A program made the position numbers and the translations under genes. This document shows positions 43,504 to 54,670 of a stretch of 64,000 nt of DNA, in pieces. Origin of the DNA: Pisaster brevispinus (taxonomy: Eukaryota > Echinodermata > Asteroidea > Forcipulatida > Asteriidae); the NCBI GenBank assembly GCA_023634235.1, contig JAMKCF010000007.1:1-64000 (forward strand), read 5' to 3'. The notes beneath the pieces were generated by a model, which saw only the letters and a program-made list of their open reading frames with translations, searched no databases and was not told where the DNA came from. Within the stretch, counting starts at the first letter, position 1. Each line of letters begins with the position of its first letter.

Positions 43504-45113
43504 AATGTTTTTAATACATGGTGGAATGTACACTTCCATCGGGTCCATGTGAACCACAGATATGGATGTTTTTAATACATGGTGGAATGTACACTTCCAT
43601 CGGATCCATATGAACGACAGATATGGATGTTTTTAATACATGGTGGAATGTACACTTCCATTTGGTCCATGTGTACCACAGATATGGATGTTTTAATACA
43701 TGATTGAAGGTACAATTCCATTTGGTCCGTGTGTACCACAGATATGGATGTTTTTAATACATGATTGAAGGTACACTTCCATCGGGTCCATGTGAACCAC
43801 AGCTTTGGATGTTTTTAATACATGGTGGAATGTACACTTCCATTTGGTCCATAATGAACCACATATATGGATGTTTTTAATACACAATTGAAGGTACAAT
43901 TCCATTTGGTCCATAATGAACCACAGATATGGGTGTTTTTAATACATGGTGGAATGTACACTTCCATCGAGTCCATAATGAACCACAGATATGGGTGTTT
44001 TTAATACATGGTGGAATGTACACTTCCATCGAGTCCATGTGTACCACAGATATGGGTGTTTTTAATACATGGTGGAATGTACACTTCCATCAGGTCTATG
44101 TGAACCACAGATATGGATGTTTTTAATACATGGTGGAATGTACACTTCCATCGAGTCCATGTGTACCACAGATATGGGTGTTTTTAATACATGGTGGAAT
44201 GTACACTTCCATCGGGTCCATGTGTACCACAGATATGGATGTTTTTAATACATGGTGGAATGTACACTTCCATCGAGTCCATGTGTACCACAGATATGGG
44301 TGTTTTTAATACATGGTGGAATGTACACTTCCATCGGGTCCATGTGTACCACAGATATGGGTGTTTTTAATACACAATTGAAGGAGCAATTCCATTTGGT
44401 CCATAATGAACCACAGATATGGATGTTTTTAATACATGGTGGAATGTACACTTCCATCGGGTCCATATGAACGACAGATATGGATGTTTTTAATACATGG
44501 TGGAATGTACACTTCCATCGGGTCTATGTGAACCACATATATGGATGTTTTTAATACACGATTGAAGGTACAATTCCATTTCGTCCATAATGAACCACAG
44601 ATATGGGTGTTTTAATACATGGTGGAATGTACACTTCCATCGGGTCCATGTGTACCACAGATATGGGTGTTTTTAATACATGGTGGAATGTACACTTCCA
44701 TCGGGTCCATGTGTACCACAGATATGGATGTTTTTAATACATGGTGGAATGTACACTGCCATTTGGTCCATGTGAACCACAGATATGGATGTTTTTAATA
44801 CATTGCGGAATGTACACTTCCGTCGGGTCCTTATGAACCACACACTTCTTTGTAACAGATATGGATGTTTTAAATACATGGTGGAACGTACACTTCCATC
44901 GGGTCCGTGTGAACCACAGATATGGATGTGTATAATACATGTTGGAATGTACACTTCCATCTGGTCCATATGAACCACAGATATGGATGTTTTTAATACA
45001 TGGCGGAATGTACACTTCCGTCGGGTCCTTATGAACCACACACTTCTTTGTAACAGATATGGATGTTTTAAATACATGGTGGAATGTACACTTCCATCGG
45101 GTCCGTGTGAACA
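43504..45113. repeat. 61-bp minisatellite, ~26 copies
   Basis: A 61-bp unit (GATATGGATGTTTTTAATAC, then ATGGTGGAATGTACACTTCC, then ATCGGGTCCATGTGAACCAC) is repeated almost without interruption. Variants include CAATTGAAGGTACAATTCC units and two copies with an inserted CACACTTCTTTGTAACA (near 44840 and 45040), whose ~180-bp spacing points to a higher-order triplet. Frames on both strands stay open because 61 x 3 lacks stops in some registers; they are not genes. Confidence 0.95.
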
Positions 45114-48100
45114 CAATTTTATCAAAATGTTTTAAAACATGGCGGCAATGACGGGTCTAGCGGGGTGAACCACCGATTGATATAAGTTGTGTCTCGCAGA
45201 TAACGAACAGTCCGTGTTAATATGGCGTTTTAAAGACGACAAATATGCGTCTTGTATTGCTGTCGCCCGTCACCGTTGCGTCGTGCGTTGCGTCGTGCAT
45301 CTTGTCTTGCCGTCGCCCATTGCGTCGCGTGTTCTTCAATTGGTTTCCAATGTGGGTCTGGCTTCCGTCGTTTGTAGCGTTGTGCCTTTGCCCAGTGTGT
45401 CGCCTCTCACACCGCTAAAGTTAACGTGTTTCATTACAAACTGATGCAATCCAAATTACACTCGAAAGGCACAAAGACTCTCTCACAAATGCATTCTTTT
45501 ATGCGTTCACGTATAATAATATTTAATTTGATTAAGTTTGCAGACTAATTACTTTAATTATCTGCACTTGGTTATTACACGTAATTAAATTGATTACACA
45601 TTAAAAATCATGTAGTATGTTGGATAAAACATTTTGGGAGTTGAATTTTCGAAGTTGATGCAAAAACGAGTAAAATTTAACACAGTGTAAATATTAAAAT
45701 AGTGAGTGGCATATCATTGTTTGAACGATGAGCCACTGAAGCAAATGAAGATAAACTGGAAGTTAGAAACTTGGAGATAAATGAAGATAACGGTACGTTG
45801 ATAAAAATTTATTCCGGTAAAGTGTTGAAGAAATAAGGGGGCGTTTGAAGTTGATGGGGGCCTTGAAATGATGCAAGACAGTTTCTTGTCCTTGATCAGG
45901 GGACAGGATTACATTTTCGAAACAACCAGTTACAATGCAGTGAGGAAGAAGAAGATTTGAAATTACGCTGTCTGCTGGCTCTCTTAAATTGGAATCGGAC
46001 TAGGCTGGACAGACAGGCTAGGAACATGTAATTATTGTTAACATAAGTTGGGTTGGCACAATCCGACGGAGGCAAAGTGCACATAAACTGAAGAAACTTT
46101 GAGGAATAATTCTTACAACTTTTCACTGTTGGAGTCCGGTGGCCAAATCTAAACTTAGTCATATGCCTTTCAAGCTCATAATACATGTATACCTTATATT
46201 AAATACTTAATACTCAAACCTACAGTCCTTTAACAATAAAGAATCCTCTTATTTTGAAATTTTAGTAAGTGTGAAACAATGACTGTGGGAATGATTACCT
46301 CAACCTGGTCAGTGCAGTCTCCATGGATGTAAACATGCCCAGCCCAGTGACCAATACTAAATTATGGACAGCCAAGGATTACTTTTCAGAAGCCAATTAA
46401 GAAACACTCCTTGCGTAGTATGCAGTAAGTCTATGCACAAGACATTTCATTGGACATTGACTCATTGCTACCATTAAATAAAGATGTAAGATAAAATATG
46501 AACAACATGAGAATTGCTTCCTCTTTAAATATATAAATAAAGATTTGATGGACTATCAAGAACTCTAAAGTAAAAGTAAATGCAAAATAAAAGCTACAAG
46601 AAGGTAACATCACAGATTTGTCAAACCATAAAGCAAAATTATGGTCAAAACAATACTGACTACAAAGTCTAATTTTAGTAACTGTTAGATACACACGAGT
46701 GCCATTGGTTACTGCAGCGTGCAGTACGTTGGGAAAGCGTGTATACCTCAATTGCAATGTTGACTTCATACTTTTTCAAAGCTAATAACCTTTCCAGACG
46801 TTGTACTGTTTGGCCATAAAACAAGTTTGATAAACAACATGTTTTTAATAGTTTTTGTTAATAATATTTTGTTTACACTGTGAAACCGCAATATTTACGC
46901 GAATGCCCTAGGTTACTGCAACGTGCAGTACATTGGGAATAACATTGATTTCTATTTACATTGAGGTTAGTTTTTTGCATGTAGCTCATGTTTTTACACC
47001 CCTCAAAAAAAATTAAGACATCCCAAGTAAGGTGGATGAACTTTTGCACAATCAAGGACAAGAATCCTTTGTGAAAGTAGCCATTACAAGATGAACACTT
47101 GGTTGGCTCTGCAACCCCGCCTCTCCACCACCCCCGTCACTCACGCCCCCTTCCCCATTGCAAGCTTGCTGATTGGCCAAGGTGCACTGTATCTCGAAAA
47201 TTAATTTCTCAGCCATGAAATAAAAATTATTGAATAATGCAGACAGTAAACCAACATGAAATAAAGCAAATTCGAAGCAAAATAATACTGAGACAAAATT
47301 AAAATCATATGTAAGCATTCAAAAATTAAAAGAGCATGGAAAACAACAAGTTCACAGTATCAAATCATCAAGATTAAAGATTTCAAAAAGCACTTTTGTT
47401 CTAGAAATTTAATAATCAAAACGGTTACATAAAAAACTATCCTCACACAATAGAAACTATGCGGTGATTGTTCAAATCAAATCTAAGGTGTCACGATGAA
47501 TAAAACATGATTTTCATACAAAGGTTTTTAGCTACACTATGGAATAAGATTTGCTATTAACACAGAGTACATATCCCATTAAACGCTTACGTACTTTTTC
47601 AGTGGTTTGCGCGGTCTACCAGAAATCTGTGAAATTAACGGTGAGACAAGATCTCCACGAAAGGCCACTAACAAGATCATTGTTTAAAAAAGCATTACTC
47701 TCGTAAAAAAAAATGACAATGGTTGGCTCGCAAGAAATTATTATTTGCCGTTAAAAGTTACAAAGTTGTCGGCTCGCAACGAATTTTTCGAAATCTCTTA
47801 ACGCAGGTAACTGTGACGCAATCATGACGCCATCTTGTTTATAATCTAAGTTAGAGCATAGGCGTTCAATTGATGTATTGTTCTTGTTATTTATACTGTA
47901 GTATTTGAAGTTGTACGATAACAAGGTTATAACAAGGTTAAACAGAGACCAAACCGGCTCTTTTCAGAGCCAACACTCCCTCAAAGAGATTTTTACACAT
48001 GGTTGTACCCGCAAGTTTACTATTTATATTTATATTTATAGTTACTCTTAACAAGGTTATTGTGTAATAGCTATGAGAATTTTCCGGTGAAAAAATAATG

Positions 48101-48891
48101 AGTGAATGGCCGAAACACCCAGATAACGTAACAAAAGCTGAACAGAAAATATGAGTTTCGGCTATTTGGCCCCTTAGAACATTCCTAACTCAAGATAGAA
48201 AATCTGCGATTATTTTTTAGTGAAAAGATAAGTAGTCCCATAAACATATCCTATTTTTCCTTCTACCTTTCAACCAAACATGCTACTTTCTGATTTACTT
48301 ATCACCGAAGTATATGATGTTTAATCTTGAATAAAGAGTGGCCCGCACTACATGTAAGTGCAACCATCCAACAGACTTCTTTGTTGGTAATGGATCATTG
48401 TACACTGCTACATATATTTAGGTTTACATACCGTACACTAACTGAAATGGTCATGACATCCAATGGTAATAACTTTACTGAATATCTTTACTTGAAAATA
48501 GAATATTGAGTATCCTGAACTGCAGCTTTCCAGCAAGACGTTGCTTTGTTGATATTGGTTTCTTATACACTGCCACATGTATCAAAGTTTACATTCTATA
48601 CACTTACTGAAATGGTCATGGCCTCTTTAACACAATGTCAATAATTTTAACACTGTCACCGTTATTAGATTTTGATGAAAGACCACAAATTTTAAGGGTA
48701 TGATACACGATTCAAACTGCCATTAAACTTTAAATTCGACAACAAGAATATTGTTTGAATACAACCATAAATAGCATACATCTTTAGGGAATGGATTACA
48801 TTGAGAAGTAAAGAACTATTGTGGTCTTTTTACATCAGTGTATATGTTATACAAGACAACATTTGACCAGTGTCGTAATTATTAGGCTAAG
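45114..48891. other. Intergenic, no gene recognised
   Basis: It contains a short CpG-dense stretch (45230-45330) with a GTTGCGTCGTGC duplication. A repeated word GGTTACTGCA.CGTGCAGTAC lies at 46706 and 46911. A GC-box/CCAAT-like patch is seen at 47115-47180, and two similar segments of about 100 bp at 48372-48460 and 48544-48650. None supports a gene call. Confidence 0.4.
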
Positions 48892-49505
48892 TTACAACTT
48901 GTTAAAAATCTTCACTGATTTGAAGTCTGCCACTGCCAGTTGCTGCCCATTTGCGGTCAATGAGATCCCACCTGGGCAGTACAGACCCTGAGCAATGCAG
49001 CTGAGAAATCTACCCTCAATATCATACCGGTGAATGTGACCAGTGTTGTAATCCCAATTCAACACTGCAATGTAGATATCTAAGTTGTCACAACATACAC
49101 CTCTGCAGTATTTCACTTGCTGCCCATTTATGGTTGGTTTGATGGTGATTAGCGTAGCACCATTGTGGTTAACAATGTCCACTTGTTGATCCCCACCACT
49201 AACTACAATTCTCTCCTTGCTGTCAAATGCAAAGAAGTAAGGTTCAGTCTTAACTGAAACTGTGTCTATGAGTGAACCATCATTGCAGTCGTGTTTAGTG
49301 ATAACTGACCTCTTCACATCACCCACAATGAGTGCATCCTTCAAGACTGCTACACTGTACAGGTCTACTAATGTCTTGCCAACTCCACCATGAGGCACTG
49401 TGTAGAAATCAAATCCCTTTGTGCCATCCGTGTTGTATATCTTGACAGAGTTGCTGTTATCAACAACGACTAACTGATCCTGGAATGCTGCTACGGCCTG
49501 TGGGT
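48892..49505 (-). CDS. TRIM-NHL-like protein, second coding exon (beta-propeller)
   Basis: An acceptor (TTCTGTTTTCCAG) is followed by ACCCACAGGCCGTAGC. Joined to the first exon the split codon gives Asn and the frame continues NPQAVAAFQDQLVVVDNSNS, then NTDGTKGFDFYTV, and runs to TAA at 48892-48894. Repeated blade-like segments (VKIYNTDG, VDIVNHNGATLITI, HRYDIEGRFLSCI, LAVADFKSVKIF) fit NHL/six-bladed propeller repeats that bind protein or RNA. Together with the first exon the coding sequence is 1872 nt, or 623 residues. Confidence 0.87.
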
Positions 49506-50232
49506 CTGGAAAACAGAAAGGACCAAATACAAAAAAATCCTTTTTATGTAGAAACCACTGTTAAGTAAAACAAAAAGTGTTTTTTTAATGTAAATGGAAA
49601 GTATTCTTGAATCATAGTTTTTTACTTTGTTCCTCTTTAAAAATGTTCTTCAAGGACACACAAACCACCAACATTATAACATAGCATGTCAAATTAATCT
49701 TAATGAATCTTATGCATAATTATGAGAGGCACTAAGAGTAACATTATGATAGTAGCAGGCCCATTGTTACAGGAAAAAGTACTGAAATGTACTTCTGATT
49801 AATTTACTTTTAAATTTAAACTTAAACAAGTTTTTTTAAACTAGGAGACACAATTTTTGCAGACTTATTTATTCATTTTCAGATTTTTATTTGTGTAGGG
49901 CAAAGTTTAGGAAAATATTCAAATCAAAGTCAGGGAAAAGCTCAAGGAAACAACAGTAGATAGATTGTAGTCTTCTTGTAGAAACGTGTCTTGAAGGATT
50001 GTTTAAGAAATGATCCAGTAACACTATTGAAATCTCACACAAAAAGTCATATCAAAAAATGGTTAGATAAAACTTCTCTGATTTGATCAAAGTAATGATT
50101 AATACTAACTACTTCTTCCCACAAAAAACACTTTGACAGTCATCCTGAAACAAATCACGTCTTAAAGCCATGATTGGTAAGTTATTTGCAAAAAGTACCG
50201 AGCCTACATCAATGATTTTGTAAGGAACTTAC
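49506..50232 (-). other. Intron of the TRIM-NHL-like gene
   Basis: Donor GTAAGT at 50232-50227 and acceptor CAG at 49508-49506, phase 1. AT-rich with no inserted element seen. Confidence 0.8.
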
Positions 50233-51490
50233 TGTGCGATAATTGGATAGTTTTCTTATGGTCTCCTTTTGTGTTGTAGATTACCACTCTTCTATTACTG
50301 TATTCTGCCACTGCCACCTCATCACCAGGTAAAGAAGCGTCAATATCATATGCTTGAGGGTCAAACTTCAAACAAAGCTCCCACCTTGGTTCCTTCAGAT
50401 TACCCAGGGAGACGTCACAAACCCCTAGATTGAATCTCAGATGGGAAAGGGTTGAATCTATCTTGGGTTGATTTTGACCCTTGAGCAAGTTCAATTGATT
50501 TATGATAGTAGGATAGATTGTAAGGAAGTCAGACGCTGATGAATTGTTGCTGACATCTTTGGCAGTCTGCAGTGATTGCTGAATTTGCTGTGAGTTTCCA
50601 CTCACTGTTTGCTTATACTCCTCCAATTTCTTGTTACGATCTTTGTGGATGTCTTTTATTTCATCCATGATGCGACTCTCTTGAGCTGTTACCTCAGCCC
50701 TGATCTCATCAGCTCTGTTCTTCACCTCTGCCATGGTTCTCTCAACTGCAACGTCAAGGTCGTCTTTCATTGTTGAGACAGCTGTTTGAGATTGTTCAAG
50801 GTTCTTCAGGATTTCTTCAAGAGGAGTAAAGAGTTGAGCCAAGGACTGTTTAAAAGTGGATGAGGCATGGTTGTATTCAAGATACTCATGTTGCGGTTTA
50901 CAGTGATCTATGACAGTGCAGTCTCTACAAATCATCACATCACATGTTGTGCAATAGAACCTCATCACTTCACCTTCATGAGTTTGGCATTCTGGATTAT
51001 GTTTTTGTCTGATCTTTTTCATTGCAATTTTCCCATCACGAATGTCTTTTAAAGTCGCTACTTTGTGACTCGATGATGCTGGAACCTTCCGGTGCATTTT
51101 GTAGCAGTTTGCACAGATGAACATGGGGCAGTCAAAACAAAAATGTGTTGCATCATTTTTTACGTCGCACAATTCACAAAACAAGTTGGCATTTCCAGAT
51201 GAACTGACCTGCTCTAGTTGAAGTGCAAGACCGGTTAAAATGAAATTAGTCTTAAGACCTTGTACACCCATCTTGGGAAGTTGTGTCTCCTTTCGACACA
51301 AAGGACAAATGAGGGTTTCAGCATATTTGTAGTTGGTAGTGTGGTATTCAAGTAAACAGTGTTTACAGAAGCTGTGAAGACAGTTGAGTAGTTTGGGATC
51401 TGTGTACTCCTCTTGGCAAATACTGCACTCCAGATAGTCCCGCCTGATTTTCTCTAGTGATGAAACCTGTGCTGGTTCAGAAGATGCCAT
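50233..51490 (-). CDS. TRIM-NHL-like E3 ligase, first coding exon (RING, B-boxes, coiled coil)
   Basis: A true ATG at 51488-51490 starts MASSEPAQVSSLEKI. RING C3HC4: C22, C25, C37, H39, C42, C45, C62, C65. B-box 1: about C105-H142 (C105, C108, C118, C121, C126, C129, H133, H142). B-box 2: about C168-H201. A coiled coil spans about 210-320 (LEQSQTAVSTMKDDLDVAVE and similar heptads). The exon ends in the first propeller blade (VAVAEYSNRRVVIYNTKGDH). This RBCC-NHL layout is typical of TRIM2/3/56-like ubiquitin ligases, which are greatly expanded in several invertebrate deuterostomes. The substrate is unknown. No filamin domain is visible between coiled coil and propeller. The frame is intact. 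Confidence 0.92.
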
Positions 51491-51498
51491 TTTTATCT

Positions 51499-51518
51499 GG
51501 AAGTAAATACGGAAGTAA
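51499..51518 (-). promoter_or_regulatory. Paired ACTTCC motifs upstream of TRIM start
   Basis: Two TTACTTCC words, 12 bp apart, lie 9-28 bp upstream of the ATG and match the ETS-factor core on the minus strand. The inner one is followed by AG and could instead be a splice acceptor of a 5' UTR intron (TTTACTTCCAG). Which is right cannot be told here. Confidence 0.3.
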
Positions 51519-51649
51519 AAAATACGGTGTTATAAAAGAATGAGCATAATTAGTTTTAGTACAGTTCCTTATGTAGTTAAGATTTATTTTTTTGCCCAAA
51601 TGGATTTTATTGGCTTCCTTTGTCAATTTGAGGGTGCTGATTTTTCAAT

Positions 51650-51790
51650 GGCATCTTCAGACGCCATTTAGATTTTTAAAATGGCCGCGATTTTCAATTA
51701 GATTTTGGCCTATATCTCAACTTGTGAGCAATGTAGAAAGGTAAAATGATGACAATATCCATTGTTATGATACCAGGCCTACCATTGTCT
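51650..51790. repeat. Dispersed repeat copy 1
   Basis: Shares AAAATGGC.GC.ATTTT, CCTATATCTCAACTTGTG and ATTTATGATACCAGG-like words in order with 54525-54670. Direct orientation, diverged. The two copies flank the LINE remnant. Confidence 0.6.
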
Positions 51791-51999
51791 TCTGTATATA
51801 GAATGGTTTATTACAAAATGCCATAAGCAGCCACATGCTGAATTGCAACAATTTACAATGAGAAGGGAAACAAAACAGAATTCGTGATTTTAGTTTTAAA
51901 AATTACATCATAATTTGAGTTTGAAATCTGATGAAAAGAAGGCAGGTCATAACAAGTGTTAAAATATTACTTGATGACAAATTATAAAGGTAAGAACTG

Positions 52000-54130
52000 C
52001 AATTACTGAGAATTAAAAAGATTGATTAGATAAGGGACAACACTATCTCTGAGTCTGCTAGTTTCACATTTTGTCCGAGATATCAAATTAGTTGGCGAAC
52101 AACCCTGTGATTTTTTGGGGTGGGAGGAGGTGCGACATAGTTTGGTTAGCAGTTAAACTCTGAGGCAAATGTTGAACACAGTGACCTGCATCGATTGCTT
52201 AGACTTGATGACATGCCTCTGGACTCTTTCCAACTGTTGCTCTCGTTGTGGAGTTATTTCGCCATTCTAAAGACGTACTGCATGTTCAAGGAGTGGTCGC
52301 AGGTATCCATTATGGATGGTTATTAGGTTGTCTGCCGGTAAGGCAAGGTCTTTAAGAACACAAGTCATATGAATTCGACTGTAAGCTCGATGGAGTATAC
52401 TGTACATATGTGACCCCCCCTCCCCCTCCACTTCAAATTCGGTTGGATGAGGACAACAAATAGGTTGACGGTTTGTGATTGGGTCAAGAGGTGGCTATTG
52501 ATCTCCAGAGCTGGGTGGTGGTGGACTTTGAGAAAAAAGTTATTTCAATGAAGTTGCATTTTGGGAGATTGAGCTTCATGTTGTTAGTAGCTGACCAATG
52601 CACATGGGAATTTAATGACTGTTGCATTTGTGATTGGTCCTGAGAGGAGCAGCATTCTATTAAGTTCAGATCGTCTACATTCTTCCAGCAGAAGGTTGAG
52701 TCGTTGAGATTTTGGCATGCATAGTAATGACTGCCGAGAAAACAACTGGCCCAAGCCGAGTACCTTGTGGTACACAAGCATGCATATGGGTCCAGTTGGA
52801 TAGGACTCCTTTATAGCGGACACACTGTTGATGATTAGTTAGGAAGTTTGCTATCCATTAAATATTTGGCACAGTTCAACACCTAAATAATTAACCAGTT
52901 TGGAAAATGGCTTTGTTGTGGTCTAAAAGATCAAAAGCTTTGCTGAAATCAGTTGTGACGAGTGTCGATGATGTTTTTTTTCGGTCGGCATGTTGATACA
53001 AAGTATTCATCAGATCAATTAAGCAGTGTGTTGAAGAGAGTCCCTTTCGATTCCCCAACTGGCGTTGGTCAAGATACGGCTCGAGGTCATGCGTAGTCCT
53101 TCTGGCGACAAAAACTTCTAAAACTTTGGCAAAGTGGTCTGTTAACGCAATTGGCCTATGCTTATCAACCGATGCACAGCTCTTTTCCAGACATCTGGAA
53201 CAATGCCAGATTTAAGGGAGGTATTGAAAATGTGGGCCAACGGCGTGCTCAGTTTGCAGGCGTATTCTTTTATGGTGCGTGTAGGGATGTTGTCTGGTCC
53301 TCCAGATTTGCCATGTTTAATGTTTTTCAGCTGGTGATAAAAATGTAGAAGGCAGTAGCCTATTGGTTTTGGTCAGCTGCTTCAATGACCGAGAACCAAC
53401 CATGGTTACATATCCACGAACCAAACTGTCGTATGTTGGAGTCAAGTAGAGGTCTGGTGATGTGCGTTAAAGTAGAATTAACAGCTAGTTTTCAAGGGTG
53501 ATCTAACTACAGTGCTGTGGTCACTCCTTCCAAGGGGGTGCAAACCTGTGGCACAGCATATAAGTTTGGCACATTGGAGATAATCTTGTCTAACGTTTTG
53601 TCTTCTCTAATGGGCAGGGTGACAACTTGTCTAAACTGTGGGTCAACAAGAAGTTGTGTAAGGTCCAGCTGATTCTGATGAGAATGGTGCCAATAGTTTC
53701 ATGGAGATGAGCCAGCAAACGGCCAGCGACCGGACTGTTTCATGGGTAACACACCACAGCAACTACAATGTGTGATATAGTTCTTGGTAGGCGTGTTGGA
53801 TGGATCTTGATCCACAGCACCTCAATATCATCGGCGGTATTAACATTTTAGTTGATCAGGACTTTAATCCTCCTTTGCATAAAGTGCAACACTACCCCCG
53901 CGTTGAGCAATTCGTGATTTGGAGAACATGGTGTAACCGGGGATTGGCACAAGATCAGATGGCAGGTCAGATTTAAACCAAGTTTCGGTGATTGCGGCAA
54001 TGTCAAAAGTGTTGTCCACTTCAGTTGAGTACAATTAATAAAACTTGTTGTTTAGTGATCTCGAATTGCATAAATAAAATGATGGCAGTTGATAAGGTTG
54101 CCTGTAGCAAAGTTGTCTCTCATCAGAAAT
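52000..54130 (-). pseudogene. Degenerate L2/CR1-like LINE (endonuclease and RT)
   Basis: Minus-strand translation in several frames gives LINE protein blocks in the right order. An endonuclease part comes first (GLNLTCHLILCQSPVTPCSP, then AGVVLHFMQRRIKVLI and NTADDIEVLWIKIHPTRLPR, 53850-54050). RT blocks follow: GKSGGPDNIPTRTIKEYACK (about 53320), LVTTDFSKAFDLLDHNK (about 52940), VPQGTRLGPVVF (about 52760). A C-terminal SRTKCETSRLRDSVVPYLI is near 52030-52080. Stops and frameshifts are everywhere, so it is long dead. The VPQGT+LGP wording suggests the L2/Crack side of the CR1 group. It is unrelated to the Tx1-like LINE at 30981. Confidence 0.75.
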
Positions 54131-54524
54131 GTATTGGTTTCTGTTAACCCCAAAACAAATATCCGGCGGTGAATGTGTGATCCAGCAGAACGACCTCTAT
54201 GCTTCGGCTTGCGAATTCCCAAGTCACATATTAAGGTAACAACTTTGTGTGATAGATTGTTTGAAGCTCAATAGCTGTTCTCTCGTACACTTCAGGTTGA
54301 TCACATGATTCACGGTAATGGATAACGACACTGATGAGTGACAGGTAGATAATGAGGTGTCGATAATATACGCCCGTTCATGTACACAGGTACATGCAAT
54401 CAAGAGGGCAAAGTACATATGGTAATTCGATAAAAAGTGCCTTATTTAACCCAATCTTGTTTGATTTCTCGGCCGCATTCCACTAAAAAACATGCTACAA
54501 AAAGCTAATAGCGCCCTCAAACCA

Positions 54525-54670
54525 TTAATTTGGTTTTTCCGCCATCTTGAAATTTAAAATGGCTGCCATTTTAAAATAATATTTTGTCCTATATCTCAAC
54601 TTGTGCGCCCTGTAGAAAAGTTTTTAAAAAATCGAGGCGATAACCATATTTATGATACCAGGGATTCCAT
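54525..54670. repeat. Dispersed repeat copy 2
   Basis: Partner of 51650-51790 with CCGCCATCTTGAAATTTAAA, CCTATATCTCAACTTGTG and TATGATACCAGG. A third partial copy (GGCTGCCATCTTGAATGTC) follows at about 54705. Confidence 0.6.

Noticed and set aside
43693..45125. Multiple 60-150-codon frames on both strands
   Set aside because: Products of the 61-bp minisatellite periodicity, present on both strands alike.
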